Positions 26,192 through 37,476 of a stretch of DNA of 64,000 bases are shown piece by piece; position 1 is the stretch's first letter, and each line of letters starts with the position of its first letter. The notes under the pieces are model-generated. The model saw only the letters and a list, made by a program, of their open reading frames with translations. It ran no database searches and had not been told where the DNA came from. The stretch covers positions 310,001 through 374,000 of the forward strand of contig JAGFBZ010000906.1 in the NCBI GenBank assembly GCA_018398805.1, written 5' to 3'. Origin of the DNA: Hirundichthys speculiger (Eukaryota > Chordata > Actinopteri > Beloniformes > Exocoetidae). Made by a program: the position numbers and the translations under genes.

Positions 26192-26245
<54 letters not shown>
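26190..26245. repeat. (TA)n microsatellite, right flank of a MITE
   Basis: About 28 AT/TA units follow the right terminus of the MITE without a break. Confidence 0.97.
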
Positions 26246-26248
<3 letters not shown>

Positions 26249-27320
26249 GTATATATAGTTTTAGTTGGTTTTACTCCTACAGCCCAGTTTGATGTTGTTT
26301 ATCTCCACTGATGAAAGCCAGTTAGACAGAAGTGTTCTAGATGTGTCTGATAGTCCCCAGACTTTCACTGGGGATATGGTATGAGTTGAGAAAAAAAAAT
26401 GCAGGGAGGGCAAAATTGGGATTCAGTGTAAATGTACAAAGGTAAACTTCAATAAGGCAGCATGGGGACTAGTCCTGCTCTCTTATCATTTATTGGCTAG
26501 TGCTCTCACGGCCTGCTGGGAGATGGCCCACTTATTCTGCCATACACACCCTGCCACGTAGGTGAACCCTCCTAATATGGGATGGGGGCCTGCCTCTCCT
26601 GCAGGCTGCTGCCTGATCTGATATAAGGCCAGTGGGACGGTTCGCTCATATTTTCACTTCTACATCATTTCCCAGAAGCTCTTATTCTTGGCTGTGGTGA
26701 ACCCGGTGACGCTTTGATAGAGGAAGGTCCTCAAATCTGATTTCAAAACTAAGTGGAAAAACATGAAGAATGAATGTGCCTTTGCGAACGCTCATATTTC
26801 ATCTCCGCGCGCGTCAGCTGTTGTAAACTGTCCTATTCTCAAGCTGAGTTGTGAGAGAATTTTAAGAAGCGGGAGCATTTAAATGTCTCCCAGTCAATTT
26901 AATCCCACTTTTCCCCTAGTCAGTCATGAATCGTCGCTCCTCTCATGAGTAATTTGTTTGCTCGTGTGTACACCATCTGACATGGCTTTTGATTATACAC
27001 TTTTTGTTTGGAAATAAACTCGTCACTCCAGCTTCGAGAGGCATTGAATTGAGTCTCCAGCCTGGTGGCATGGACTTAGATCTCAACTTATTTGTGATCA
27101 ATCTGTAAAGTAACTGACTCCATCTGACCTCTGAGAGGGTGGCTGAGTAATGTTGTTGCATGATGAATAGCGCACATTCGAATCTCCTCTCCCTCTTTTT
27201 CAGTCGCTTCTTAATTGGCCAGAATTTGCTTTTGTTGCATAGTACTCCACTGACAGTTTCACTCTGGATTAAAATCTTAATTAACTGCAGTGTTTGCCTT
27301 TTCCGCTTTATTTGACGAGC

Positions 27321-27354
<34 letters not shown>

Positions 27355-27904
27355 AACTCGAGGAAGAGAGGGCCGCGGTGTTTAAGATCATGCTGATGGA
27401 CCCGAGTCTACTGCCAAGGGGCGCTGCTACTATGGATTCACCGTTGCTTTTCTTAGCACCCTACCATTTCCAGCACACTCCGTGTCTTGAGCCTGTCTCT
27501 TTCTTTGAGAAGGCTTCATAAAAAAGAAGTTAAAATCATAACAACAGATCTGCGTCAGAGCATGACCTCATGTTATGAGACCTCACGTTATGGCCATGAA
27601 ATGAAGATTACGGTTTTATTCAGGAGGGCGAGTCCAGAGTATGAATGTTAGTCACTGCTGGTTTATGCAGCCAGAAGCACCGCCAAGTCGTCAGGGTTTT
27701 ATTGTGTGGGTCACCTTTGTCACAGAAGTGACATGCCTGATCAAAGGCTGACCATTTGCTTCGGGGATGTCTCAGTCTTTGTGTCCAGCTGCGCCTGCCT
27801 GCTCGTCTGACCTTGGGCTAAAATCATTGGGGTTTGTGGGGCAAATAAAGGCTATTATGGACCAAACTAGAGCTCCTTTGAAACTCTTTGTTTCATCTTT
27901 TCAA
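26246..27904. other. Non-coding DNA
   Basis: No gene seen. It includes an uninterrupted run of 31 A (27322-27352). The parts 26440-26720 and 26840-27180 are repeat-free, mixed-composition sequence. Confidence 0.55.
27322..27352. repeat. Poly-A run of 31
   Basis: Uninterrupted A homopolymer. It could be the tail of an old retroposon, but no retroposon body was recognised upstream. Confidence 0.95.
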
Positions 27905-28350
27905 CTCAGTTCAATTCAATTTTATTTGTATAGCGTCTGTTACAATGTCAGTTGTCCCTCTAGGCGCTTTACAGAGACCCAGATCATGACCCCCGATGCA
28001 AATATCATTAACTAAAATTATAATATTAAATCCAAAACAAGGATAATGGCAAGTAAAAAACTCCCACTGCGGGAAGGAAAAAAAAACCTTTAAGCCAAAC
28101 AGTGGCAAGGAAAAACTCCACTTTAAGATGAAGAAACCTTGAGCAGGACCTGGCTCATATGGGAGGACTTTCCTGCCAAAGGCCAGCCAGGTAAAGAAAG
28201 AAAAAAAGAGGGGAGACAGGACAGAGAGAGGATGGAGGACAGAGAGAGGAGAGCACACAAATGATTGAATGTAATGGCTACATAAACAGATGCAGGTAGC
28301 AGCACTGAGGTGAGACGGTCAGACGATATGAGCTCCTGGCCTTTCCAGGT
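27905..28350 (-). mobile_element. 3'-UTR fragment of a LINE family (same family as 47374-48575)
   Basis: Starts with AGTTCAATTCAATTTTATTT, a pentamer-type tail, and runs collinear with 47374-47850. Shared blocks include CATGACCCCCG, the GAAAAACTCC segment, CCTTGAGCAG-ACCTGGCTCAT and CCAAAGGCCAGC, then GACAGAG-rich sequence. Only non-coding 3' sequence is present. At the other locus this segment follows a LINE C-terminal reading frame on the minus strand, which gives the orientation. Confidence 0.72.
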
Positions 28351-30826
28351 AGCTCTGATTGAGGTTGTGGGAGAATGGCTGACTGAAATATAGACATTTA
28401 TCTCAAAGAAATCCAAGATGAGCTGTTTTTGAAACAGAACAGGTTAAAAAACACATCGGCACCAGTTATTACCTCTTAATGAGGACACAGCAGCCTGACG
28501 ACATTTTGACAGTCTTGGTCTCCATTTCTTGGGAAACAGCATTCAGCCTTTTGCCTGATGGGGGCGCTGTGCTGGGCTCTCATACTGGTGTCTCTGCACA
28601 GCGGTCCGTCTGTCTGCAACATCACTGCCCCAGTGACAACTCTTACACCAGCTGCCCTTATGTCCACAGCTATACAAATGGACCCCCAGACGTACGAACA
28701 CATCTCTCATCTGGGTACAGTGTTTTCCCACCTTAGACAATTTTTTTGCCTGCCAGAGTACCAGTTTTCTATGAAATCCCCCGTGCCCCCCCCCCCCCCC
28801 ACCTCCCGCCTTAGAGCTTTCACCTCGTGATCCAATAGGCCTCCTACTGCAAATGGCAAATGTCTCTTCTCATGTTAAGCACTCATAGCCCTTTATTGAG
28901 GATCATTGCACTGGCAGTATCTTTCAGCCCGGCATCAGAGTTACAATGTAAAAGCTGAAATTAATTCTGTAGCCAGAATAAAAAGGTGAACAGTCATACC
29001 AGTAAACCCTCCCTTGTGCTCCCCTCTCTCTCTCTCTTTCTCCTTTTTTCTTTTTCCCTGCGTATAGCTTGCAGCAGTGTGGCGTGTGTGCGTGCATTTT
29101 CTCTCTTTCTTTTTTTTTTATGCTCGAAGAGAACATCTCTCCATCTGAAATGTGCATTAATGCACCGCTAAGGTCAACTTGGCTCATTTGAAAAACAAAT
29201 CATTCAGTGAGTTTTTTGGGCTCGTGGATCTGCTGGCGCACAAGAAAGACTCATTGTCTGCCGCCGTGCTTGTGCTGCTGCTCCTGGTTACCAGCTAAAT
29301 CAGACCTCCTTCCTGGTGCTTAATCTCCAAAGATAACTCCGGTGTGAATAGATTTCGCTCGGCGTCGAGCGTCGCCGTGCCCCCGAGTGGTGCCCTGGCA
29401 TGGTTTGACATCAACACTGCTGGGGCGGTTGGGTATGAGAGAGGGAGAGGGACAGACATCTGCTCTGGTCACCCACCCTGCGATGTCCTTTTGTATCAGG
29501 AGCCACGGCATCCCTGTGGTTTATTCCACTCTTTTACTGTACGCATGCCTGCGCACGCATGTGTGTGTGTGTTCAGGAGAGTAGAGATGCGCAGGAGTAA
29601 AGGGGTGCTTTGCCATATGGCCTGCTCGGGCTGAAAGAGAGGAGCAAAGGGAGCGCAGGCACCAGAGACGAGCGGCGTAAGCTCTGTGACAAATGTCTGT
29701 TTTCCACAAGTCTCCGAAATCCTAAAAGTGTGATCAAAACTGCCATTGTTGTGAGATGATCTGAATTGATTCCAACGCAATCCGGCCTCTTTTTCTCTGA
29801 ATGAGCTGACATTATCCTGCCACATTTTCGAATCTAAATGAACTCCCGGCAAGTTCTGGCAATTTAATTAAACTAATTGGTAAACGATTGAAACGGACTC
29901 AATGGGAAAATAACCGGCAAGGATTTTTCAAACGCTGAACCCTTGTTAAATTGAATTGTTAATATGATTATTATTTATTTTTTTGCAGCGTGGGTATGGG
30001 AATCAAGCAGAGGTTCGGAGCCACAGAAAGACCTTTCATCTTGCCCTCTCCCCCTCTCTTCAAGAACGTGCCTGGAAGCTGTAATGCGAACAAAAACTCC
30101 GGCTCTCAGCGTCGGCCAGCAGCAATGCAGCAGAGCTTTCACAGAGGGAGAAGAGTTGAACTTTTTTTTATGCGTACGAACTGGTCATTGCCTGATAGTA
30201 AACTGGAATGAGGCCAGGGAATAGTGACTTAAGTGACCCGTCCAAGTCTGTCTTCAATGGCGCAAACTTCAAAGGGATATAAAAGGCTTGAATAGTTTGA
30301 CAGACTTCCTGCTGGAATTCTGTTCTTAAGTGCATTTAAGTGGTGGAGGAAATCGTTGCTAATTTTTTATGTAAAGCAGTGGCTTTATAGAGGCAACAGT
30401 ATATCCCCGTGTGACCACACCATCAATGAAATGAGGATTGGTTTAATCTACCTCAGGGAAAGTGATTGGACTCGGATCGCAAGTTTAATAACAGACGGTG
30501 CTTTTAAAACTGTGGGCAAGGTGAGTTCAGCAGCCAGTGGCCTCCACCGGGGCGAACGATGAACTTTCAGTTGGCGCTTGTTCGTCACAGCGTCCACTGT
30601 TTGTCTCACCGTAAACTTCAGCACGGTAGAATAATTACCTCACCTAAAATGACAACAGGCATCTTAGATTTAAAATGGTTTTGGCTTTCATCAAGCGTAC
30701 ATTTCCTCATAATATTTGATGTATCTCTGGTGAGAATTAGTTTGCGTTGGGGATATATTTCATCATTTTAACCACATCATAAGCCTGAGCTTTGGATTTG
30801 AGGAACACTTCAAAATGAAAGGCTTT

Positions 30827-30857
<31 letters not shown>

Positions 30858-32261
30858 TCGAAAATTTCAGCACCCTAGCAACACGATAAGGATGATGTCA
30901 TTAAAGGATGGTTGATGTAGCTTGTGAATATCATTTTACGCCACAACAGTCGATTCCATAACTTATGATTATCAGTCAGATAAATTAGTCGCTGCAGCTG
31001 TAGCGATGTCCGAGCAGTTCTGGATCAATATAAACACAGAAATGTCTATTTAATGTGAGCTTAAAATTGCTCCTGACAGTTATTCAAATACATTTGAATA
31101 ATTGATTTGTTGATTTTTTTTTTCTTCCTAATCATCAGACTACAATTGAAACATTTTCTTTAAAGCAAAATCATGATCTTGGTGCAACCTTGCGTTCCAC
31201 TGTGAATGTTTGCGTGATGTAATGCATCCAGGAAATATATTTTTTAATGGTTAATTATAATTTGAGAGAGGAAGTTACAGCTCTAGATGACAAACTGATG
31301 TGATGACATGACCGGGCTGTAAAAATAAGTCAGGTTTCGCTTTTATGAGCAGGAATTTCAGGCGTATTGCTAATAAAGGCACCAAGACTGACTTACAACA
31401 AGTTGCAACAGCAAAATGGGTACACACTGAAGTATCCGAAAACACGAAATGCGACACTTTGTGCCACGGCGCGCTGATAACGCTTTGACTGTAGAAAGAT
31501 AAAAGTGAAGGACAAATGCACATGGGATGTTTCCATTCTCTTTGAAAGCAGTAAGGTGAGCAAAGGCCCAAGGAAACTCAGTGGAGAGAGAGTTACAAAC
31601 AAGAAACAAGAAGACAGACAGAGACATTCAAAGGCAGAGAAGCCAATGACGCTGCTCAGACTCTCGGTTTGCCACACCCACTGGGCAGCCCGGGGCTCTG
31701 GAGTGAAAGAAGGATTTCGTCTGTTTTATGTCTCGGTCTCTTCTTTTTTTTTTTTTTTTGAGGTTACAAAGAGCATGTCATCTTTTTTTTTTCTCACCCT
31801 TTTCCCTTCTGCAGCGAGGCAAAGATCTTAATCGTCCCTGACTGTAATCTACCGGAGTGGAACGCTTTTCTTCAGTAGACAAAAAAGTGGCTTATCCATA
31901 GATGTTGCCCCCTGCGAGGGTAAAGACTCGTGGACTTTTCCTCCGACAAACATGTGCAGCGCGTGTTCGTGCGATTAGTCCTGTTGGCTCCTGTTGTCGT
32001 GTCATGCACAGACAAGCTAATGTCAAACGTTCTCCAACTTCTATTATTTTCCTTTATCCAAATGAAGAAATATACGAACCGATTTATGATATTTTATCGT
32101 TTGTGCGTGGGTGTGAATGTTTTTTTTAAGGGATTTTTTTTTTTTAGTTGCATACTGTGCAACTGTGTCTCCCTGTGCTTTGTGGGGTTTTCTTTCGAAA
32201 AATGCTTCCCACCAACGTCCACGTTATACGCGGCGGATGGATCGGTCGCTCTTAAATGAAT
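28351..32261. other. Non-coding DNA with simple-sequence tracts
   Basis: No exon recognised. C run at about 28788-28800, C/T-rich tract 29020-29120, 26-A run (30827-30852), and T runs near 31744 and 31780. Many overlapping ORFs on both strands (28476-28830, 29320-29852, 31275-31677) are mutual shadows and match no family. Confidence 0.55.
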
Positions 32262-32435
32262 TGAAAGTGTGAGTACCCGTTTGTTTTGCGTGGCCTTGTG
32301 CTGAACTGATGACACATCCAGGGTGCATCCCACCTCTCATCTGGTGACAGGCAGGACAGCCTCTCGCATCCCCGACTGCGCGACCCTGAACAGGATGAAG
32401 TGGATTTGGAAAATGGATGGACGGATATCTTCCTG
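32262..32435 (+). mobile_element. 3' part of a common fish SINE-like repeat ending in a GGAT-type tail
   Basis: The order GATGACACATCCAGGGTGCA, then CCCGCCTCT-like, GACAGG, CGCGACCCTGAACAGGATGA, AAATGGATGGA follows the 3' half of a very common fish repeat. Its consensus, as I remember it, ends 'ccagggtgtaccccgcctct...cgcgaccct..ataggataagcggt..agaaaatggatgga'. The 5' half of such a repeat is seen separately at 41466. Confidence 0.65.
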
Positions 32436-34122
32436 TGAAAGCCAAATATCTGTTCTGTTTCCAGCATATCACAGCGCGGGTCGACGTGTGACAGTTTAGA
32501 AGGTTTAAAAAGCCAACTAATTTCTGTTTTTTTCTTCCTCTGCCATCTGAATTGTCCCCATGTAGGGAAACAATCCATCTGCTGCTTGGAACAGACTAAA
32601 ACTGACACTATATGTTTTGCAAAGAGAAGCGCAATCATGGAGAGATGATTTTTGTTGCCACAGCCGAGCCCTTTCAGGGTCTCGCCTTCGCTGTCTCGAA
32701 TGTGAGTCCAGACAGAGAAAGCGCTCTTCTTTTTTCTCCTCTTTTCCTCTATTAATATACTTTTGACATGCCATGCTTTTTCATTTTTCTCTTTCTCTCT
32801 GTCACCTCATTTCATTCTGGCTGCATTTGTCACTTTCTCCTTCTCCGTCTCGGCCTTTTCTTGTTCTTTTGTTTCACTGTCAGTTCCACTCGCAGCAACA
32901 TGTTTTCAACATTTCTTTTCTTTTTTTTTTTCCAGTCCCATCTTTTTCCAAACTGTAAAACACACAAACACACACCTACACGCACCCATACATGCAGGAG
33001 GCATAAATATATCTTCTCTCTGTGAACTCCCATGAGACAGAAAAAGAATACGATTTCCAAAATCCAGAAAACAGTCACTTGCTCAGAACATTCAAAATGC
33101 ATTATTTTACCTGAAAAATAACAGTTGCCCACCTGGACGACAGCTGAAAGCTGGCACATTGAACCTTTCAAAGCAATCACCTGAGGTTTAGACACAGTTT
33201 GGAGACTGAGGTGAACATAATATGTGGGTTTAGGGACTCTGTGGAGGAAGAGTTTTACTTTTTGAGACAGGACTTTAAGATTTGTGCATCTCAGTGTACA
33301 TACTCCTTTAAGACTGACTGCCTTTGCTCCACATACTCATCCCTAGTCACTAAAATCTATTTGATTTGATATCAGATTTTCTCCGCACAGCATGCCCTGC
33401 AGGACTTTATTATGAGAAAAAAGTCTTGTTTATCTACATTCTCACTTCTCAAAATTACATTTCAGAAGGAAAGTTCCTCTTTGAATATCAAAGTCACTCA
33501 AAATTTAAGGCTCACCCCTGAAATCGGCTTCAAAACAAATACCTGGAAGAAATATTAAACTGCCCTTTTATTTCAAATGAAAACCGTCAAACACCGATTA
33601 TATATTTAAGAGGGAAAAATCATGAAGTTCAACTTGAAAAAATGAAAAATACAGAAACCAGATCCACAAAACCTTTAATATTATCTCTTGTTTAATGTAA
33701 GGAAGTTGTCTATTACCGAAATGTATTCATGATTTATTTATTTTATTAAAGCAGATTAAAAATATCAGTGTTTTGCTTAACGTGTAAATTAATTTTTTGA
33801 CGTCAGCTGACTGAGTAAGCAGTCACTGACATTGAACTGCACACGTTTTATGAACAACGTGGCTCGGCTGTGACCCAGCGGATGGCGGATCTCCCTTCAC
33901 ATCGCAGGATTGAATTGATTTCATTTTAGAGGCCTCTGGACACTGATTAATAGACTCTTCTTTACAAATGATGCAGGATGATGCTCTGCAGTCCCATTAA
34001 TGGATCTTTCCCTGGATAGTTAGTGTGTCATGCCGTTAATGCACTTTTTCAAATGTCTTATATTTGGAGATATTGTCTGCAATGTTCATTTTTATTTTTT
34101 TATTTTTCTTCAAGAACATTTC
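32436..34122. other. Non-coding DNA
   Basis: Pyrimidine-rich 32700-32950 sequence opens ORFs on the + strand (up to 90 codons) that match nothing known. 33360-33800 is AT-rich and featureless. No repeat ends seen. Confidence 0.55.
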
Positions 34123-34154
34123 ATTCTCTGTCCTTGTGCACAAGGACAGAGAAT
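34123..34154. repeat. 32-bp perfect palindrome
   Basis: The left arm ATTCTCTGTCCTTGTG (34123-34138) is directly followed by its exact reverse complement (34139-34154) with no spacer. It lies 15 bp before the TA-flanked element at 34169. Confidence 0.93.
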
Positions 34155-34168
34155 AAAATTCATGGTAT

Positions 34169-34669
34169 TATAATGATCCCTTATTTTTCGCGGTTAGTGG
34201 GGACTGGCGCCCCCCCCGCGAGAATCAAAATCCGCAAACTGGAGCCGGAGCCCCCTGAGCCTAAATAATGTGTTTAAAATATGTTTAAAAACCGCAAAAA
34301 AGTAGCGAGACACTGCAGCGAAACAAGACAAAGGCTCAACTGTGGTCTTTCTGTTACCTTCACAGCCTCTGGTCTCCGAACCGTAGTAAACAAACCGCTC
34401 TTTCATCTAACCTCGTTTTCATTCTGCCCTTCCACGACACACACACTACATTACCCATAAGGCCACACCATTACACATGCGGCCACCTTCTTAAAGGAGT
34501 CAGGCTGGCTCACAACATTTCTTTGCTGCGAGAGAACGCGCACAACATCCTGTGATGTTTCCGCAATTTTTTCTTTTTTTTTTTTTTAATATAATATATT
34601 TCTGAAAAAAAATCAGTGAATAACTAAAACCGCGGAACTTAAAGCCCGAATTGGCGAGGGATCACTGTA
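34169..34669. mobile_element. TA-flanked DNA transposon MITE (Tc1/mariner superfamily, pogo/mariner-like ends)
   Basis: TA is present at both ends (34169-34170, 34668-34669). The left end TAATGATCCCTTATTTTTCG and the right end, inverted, CAGTGATCCCTCGCCAATTC share TGATCCCT and later CGCGGTT. Known: CAGTGATCCCTCG-type ends belong to TA-targeting elements common in fish and reptiles. No transposase is readable in the 501 bp. Confidence 0.7.
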
Positions 34670-37440
34670 CTTACTTTGCGATATATTTAAAGAAGAAACT
34701 ATGCAGGTATCTCAACTTGGACGTTGCAGGTTTTGCCTGCTTCCCAACGAGGTTCCTCGTCATGTTTGCAGCAGACGTTCGGGGCTGTCGTGTCAGAGGA
34801 GGGCCTTCCTTTTGTTTTGAAAAATGAACCCTACATAATTGTGGAAACCGACGGGAGGAACAGATACAGCTGCAGCTCAACCAGCAAACGCTCCCGATGA
34901 CTGGAGCCTCACGTTGCCTCCCCATCCTCTGCCGCTCACGCTCATAACCCCTGTTGTTTCGGCGGACACGTCGCAGCAACTTCAAATAAACAAAAAAACA
35001 AAATGGAGGAGGGACTCGCAAGTCGCAAGTCCTCCAGCAATTTTGATAATTCAGCCACACTGCCTTGAAAAATGGTTACCAAATGCCGCCGAGCAATTGC
35101 GAGCTGGGACCCTTGCTGTCTGGTGTGATCTACTTACCAGTTGGATCCCCAGCTGTTGATATCCAGCAAATGAAACTACTTGATTTCAAACCGGGTTTTT
35201 TTGTGCTCTGTTGCACACGCTGGCGGTAGATGGATCTGAATGTGCCCTCTTAATGTAAAAACGGGCTTTAATGTAGAACTGTGGCTTATTTGACTGACTT
35301 TATGGGGTGCTGAAGTAAGGTCACATGGTTTTGTTATGGTATCTCGCCTCACAGGAGCGATCATTACATTCTTTTCGGTGTCTTACGTAGCATCTATTCA
35401 TATTAGTTTGTTCATAAATCTGTTTTACCCATTGCCGATATGGAAACTGCACACGGCTTCTCGTTGTGATTCTTTCTAGCTATAGGCTTATGTTCTTCCT
35501 GTTTCTGTGAACAGTTTAGATTGACAAATTAGACAGAATCTCATCAGGCGTAAATAATGACAGCTATCTGTAAATAGTGTCGGTACGGGAGAGCGACAGA
35601 TGCTGCTCCCGGTGAAGGAGAAAAGCCCGCTCTCCTCCACCGAGCCTGCTCCCCGCATGCTGCCACTCACGTATTTGGCTCCCATTAACACTGATCTATA
35701 TTAATACCTTGGAAAAAAAGAAAAAAAAAGATGAATAAGGAAGTTGATTAAGGAAATGAAAATCTATTCTGTCGTGCTGAACCCCAATGCGTTCCAGTCT
35801 GCGTCACACTGTGGGATTTTTAAGCCTTAATGGCTAGCCAGTTAGTCACAGATCAGTGAAGCAAAGCTGGGATACTATGTTTATTTATCCATCTACTTAT
35901 TCCTTTTTTTTTTTTTTTTTTTTTTTTAACAATATTTATCTCCCTGAAGATGTTTGTAGATTTTTCAGCGCCTGGCTGGAAAGAACCACTGACAGTAATT
36001 GTCTAACCTCCCACTGCATTCAAGTCTAGTCTCTTTAAGCGACTACCCGTTTCTCCAATTCTGTATGTGCACAAAAACTCAGCAGTTTGATGAAATATAC
36101 CTGGCATTCATCAATAGTTGGAATGAAAGCTAAAGCCCTCCCATGCCCACTGAGGCTTGTATTCACCTATTGATTTCTGGCCAGGCATTTCCTCACCCCA
36201 GCCAAGGTCCAAATGTAATTTAAGTGTTGTGTGGGGACGTGTATTTGTAGCATAGAACCTTACATGGTGTGGTCAACAGCCTCAGGCAGTGAATGAGCTC
36301 TCAAGTGGCAAACAGCAGCGAGACGTACTTCCTCTTCCAGCTCACCTCACACCTCCTCATCAAATTAAACGATGGAGACCGGAGGGTTCTCTGCAGGCCT
36401 TTAGCATGCTTTCACCCTTCCATCTCTAAGAGGACGAGGCAGGCCGATGACAAACACGACTGCACCGCTCGTGTGTGCTGCATGTGCGTGTGTGTGTTGT
36501 GGAGGAGAGAAACGCTTCAATTATTCCATATAAAATGGCATCAGCTCTCGACCCTCTACTTCAGGAAATTAAATTTCAAAATGGGCCACGGTTACAGCAG
36601 CAAAACAAAGGCGCTTGATGATTAAGGGCAAATTTTAATAATGCCAGATTTTCTACACAGGTCTGCAGAAAAAAATGGAAATGAACGTAATAATTCCCAA
36701 TGTCTCGAAAGGTTAGAGAACAGAACAAAAAGACAAACGAAAACAAATGAGGTAAGATTTGCAAACGTTCTTCAGACGGGATTCCAGAAAACGCATAATG
36801 AAGTCACCGAAATCACTGTCGCGTAGCACCTTTTGAGGTAACGTAAGAGCACGAGACAAGATGTCGTTGAGCGATATGGCCAGTTAAACAGCCAAACTGT
36901 CACAACAGCCTGCAAAAAGCTTTCGGCCTCTGACATTAATGATAAATGCGTCGCCGACACGAGCCGCTAATAAATAATGTCGCGTTCAAAAGCAACACAA
37001 AGCACATAGACATGTTTGAAAATTACACATCCTTTGTTCAAGAATGTTGACACGCACAGAGAACATCAGCGGCTCCTGCATCCAGCGCCTCAGCTGGGGG
37101 AACAATTGCTCCGGGAAGTTGATGGACTGTCAGGAGTCACAGGAGCTTGTTTCCTCTGTTCTCCTCTCTTCCCCCTCTTTCCTGGTGACACCGACAGACG
37201 CCGCGGAAGCACCTTGTGTTCGCAATGCATGGAGATAAACTGCATATTGCATTCTGTTTCAAGTGTTACAAATCACTTGCAATAATATAATAAAATATGT
37301 ATTATTCATTGCTTCCACGGTGATGGAAGGGAGAATGAAATATGCATGGGGCACGTGTGCTATTTCAAAAAAAAGCCGACGTTTGGCGACGCGTGATGGG
37401 TGATGAGTGATCATCACGTTATGTCTCCGGTGTCATCAAA
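34670..37440. other. Non-coding DNA
   Basis: No exon recognised. A T run of about 23 lies near 35907-35929. ORFs of 60-130 codons are unrecognised and overlap on both strands. Confidence 0.55.
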
Positions 37441-37444
37441 AGCT

Positions 37445-37476
37445 GGGTGGGGGGGGGGGGGGGGGGGGGTGGGGGG
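37445..37476 (+). repeat. Long poly-G tract (G21-T-G6)
   Basis: G run 37449-37469, then T and six more G, preceded by GGGT. If the host gene is on the + strand, the transcript is G-rich here and could fold as a G-quadruplex. A second run of about 14 G lies near 37829-37842. Confidence 0.95.

Noticed and set aside
29320..29852. Several overlapping ORFs of 60-118 codons on both strands
   Set aside because: Locally higher GC with few stops; the frames shadow each other and none shows a domain or splice-site framing.
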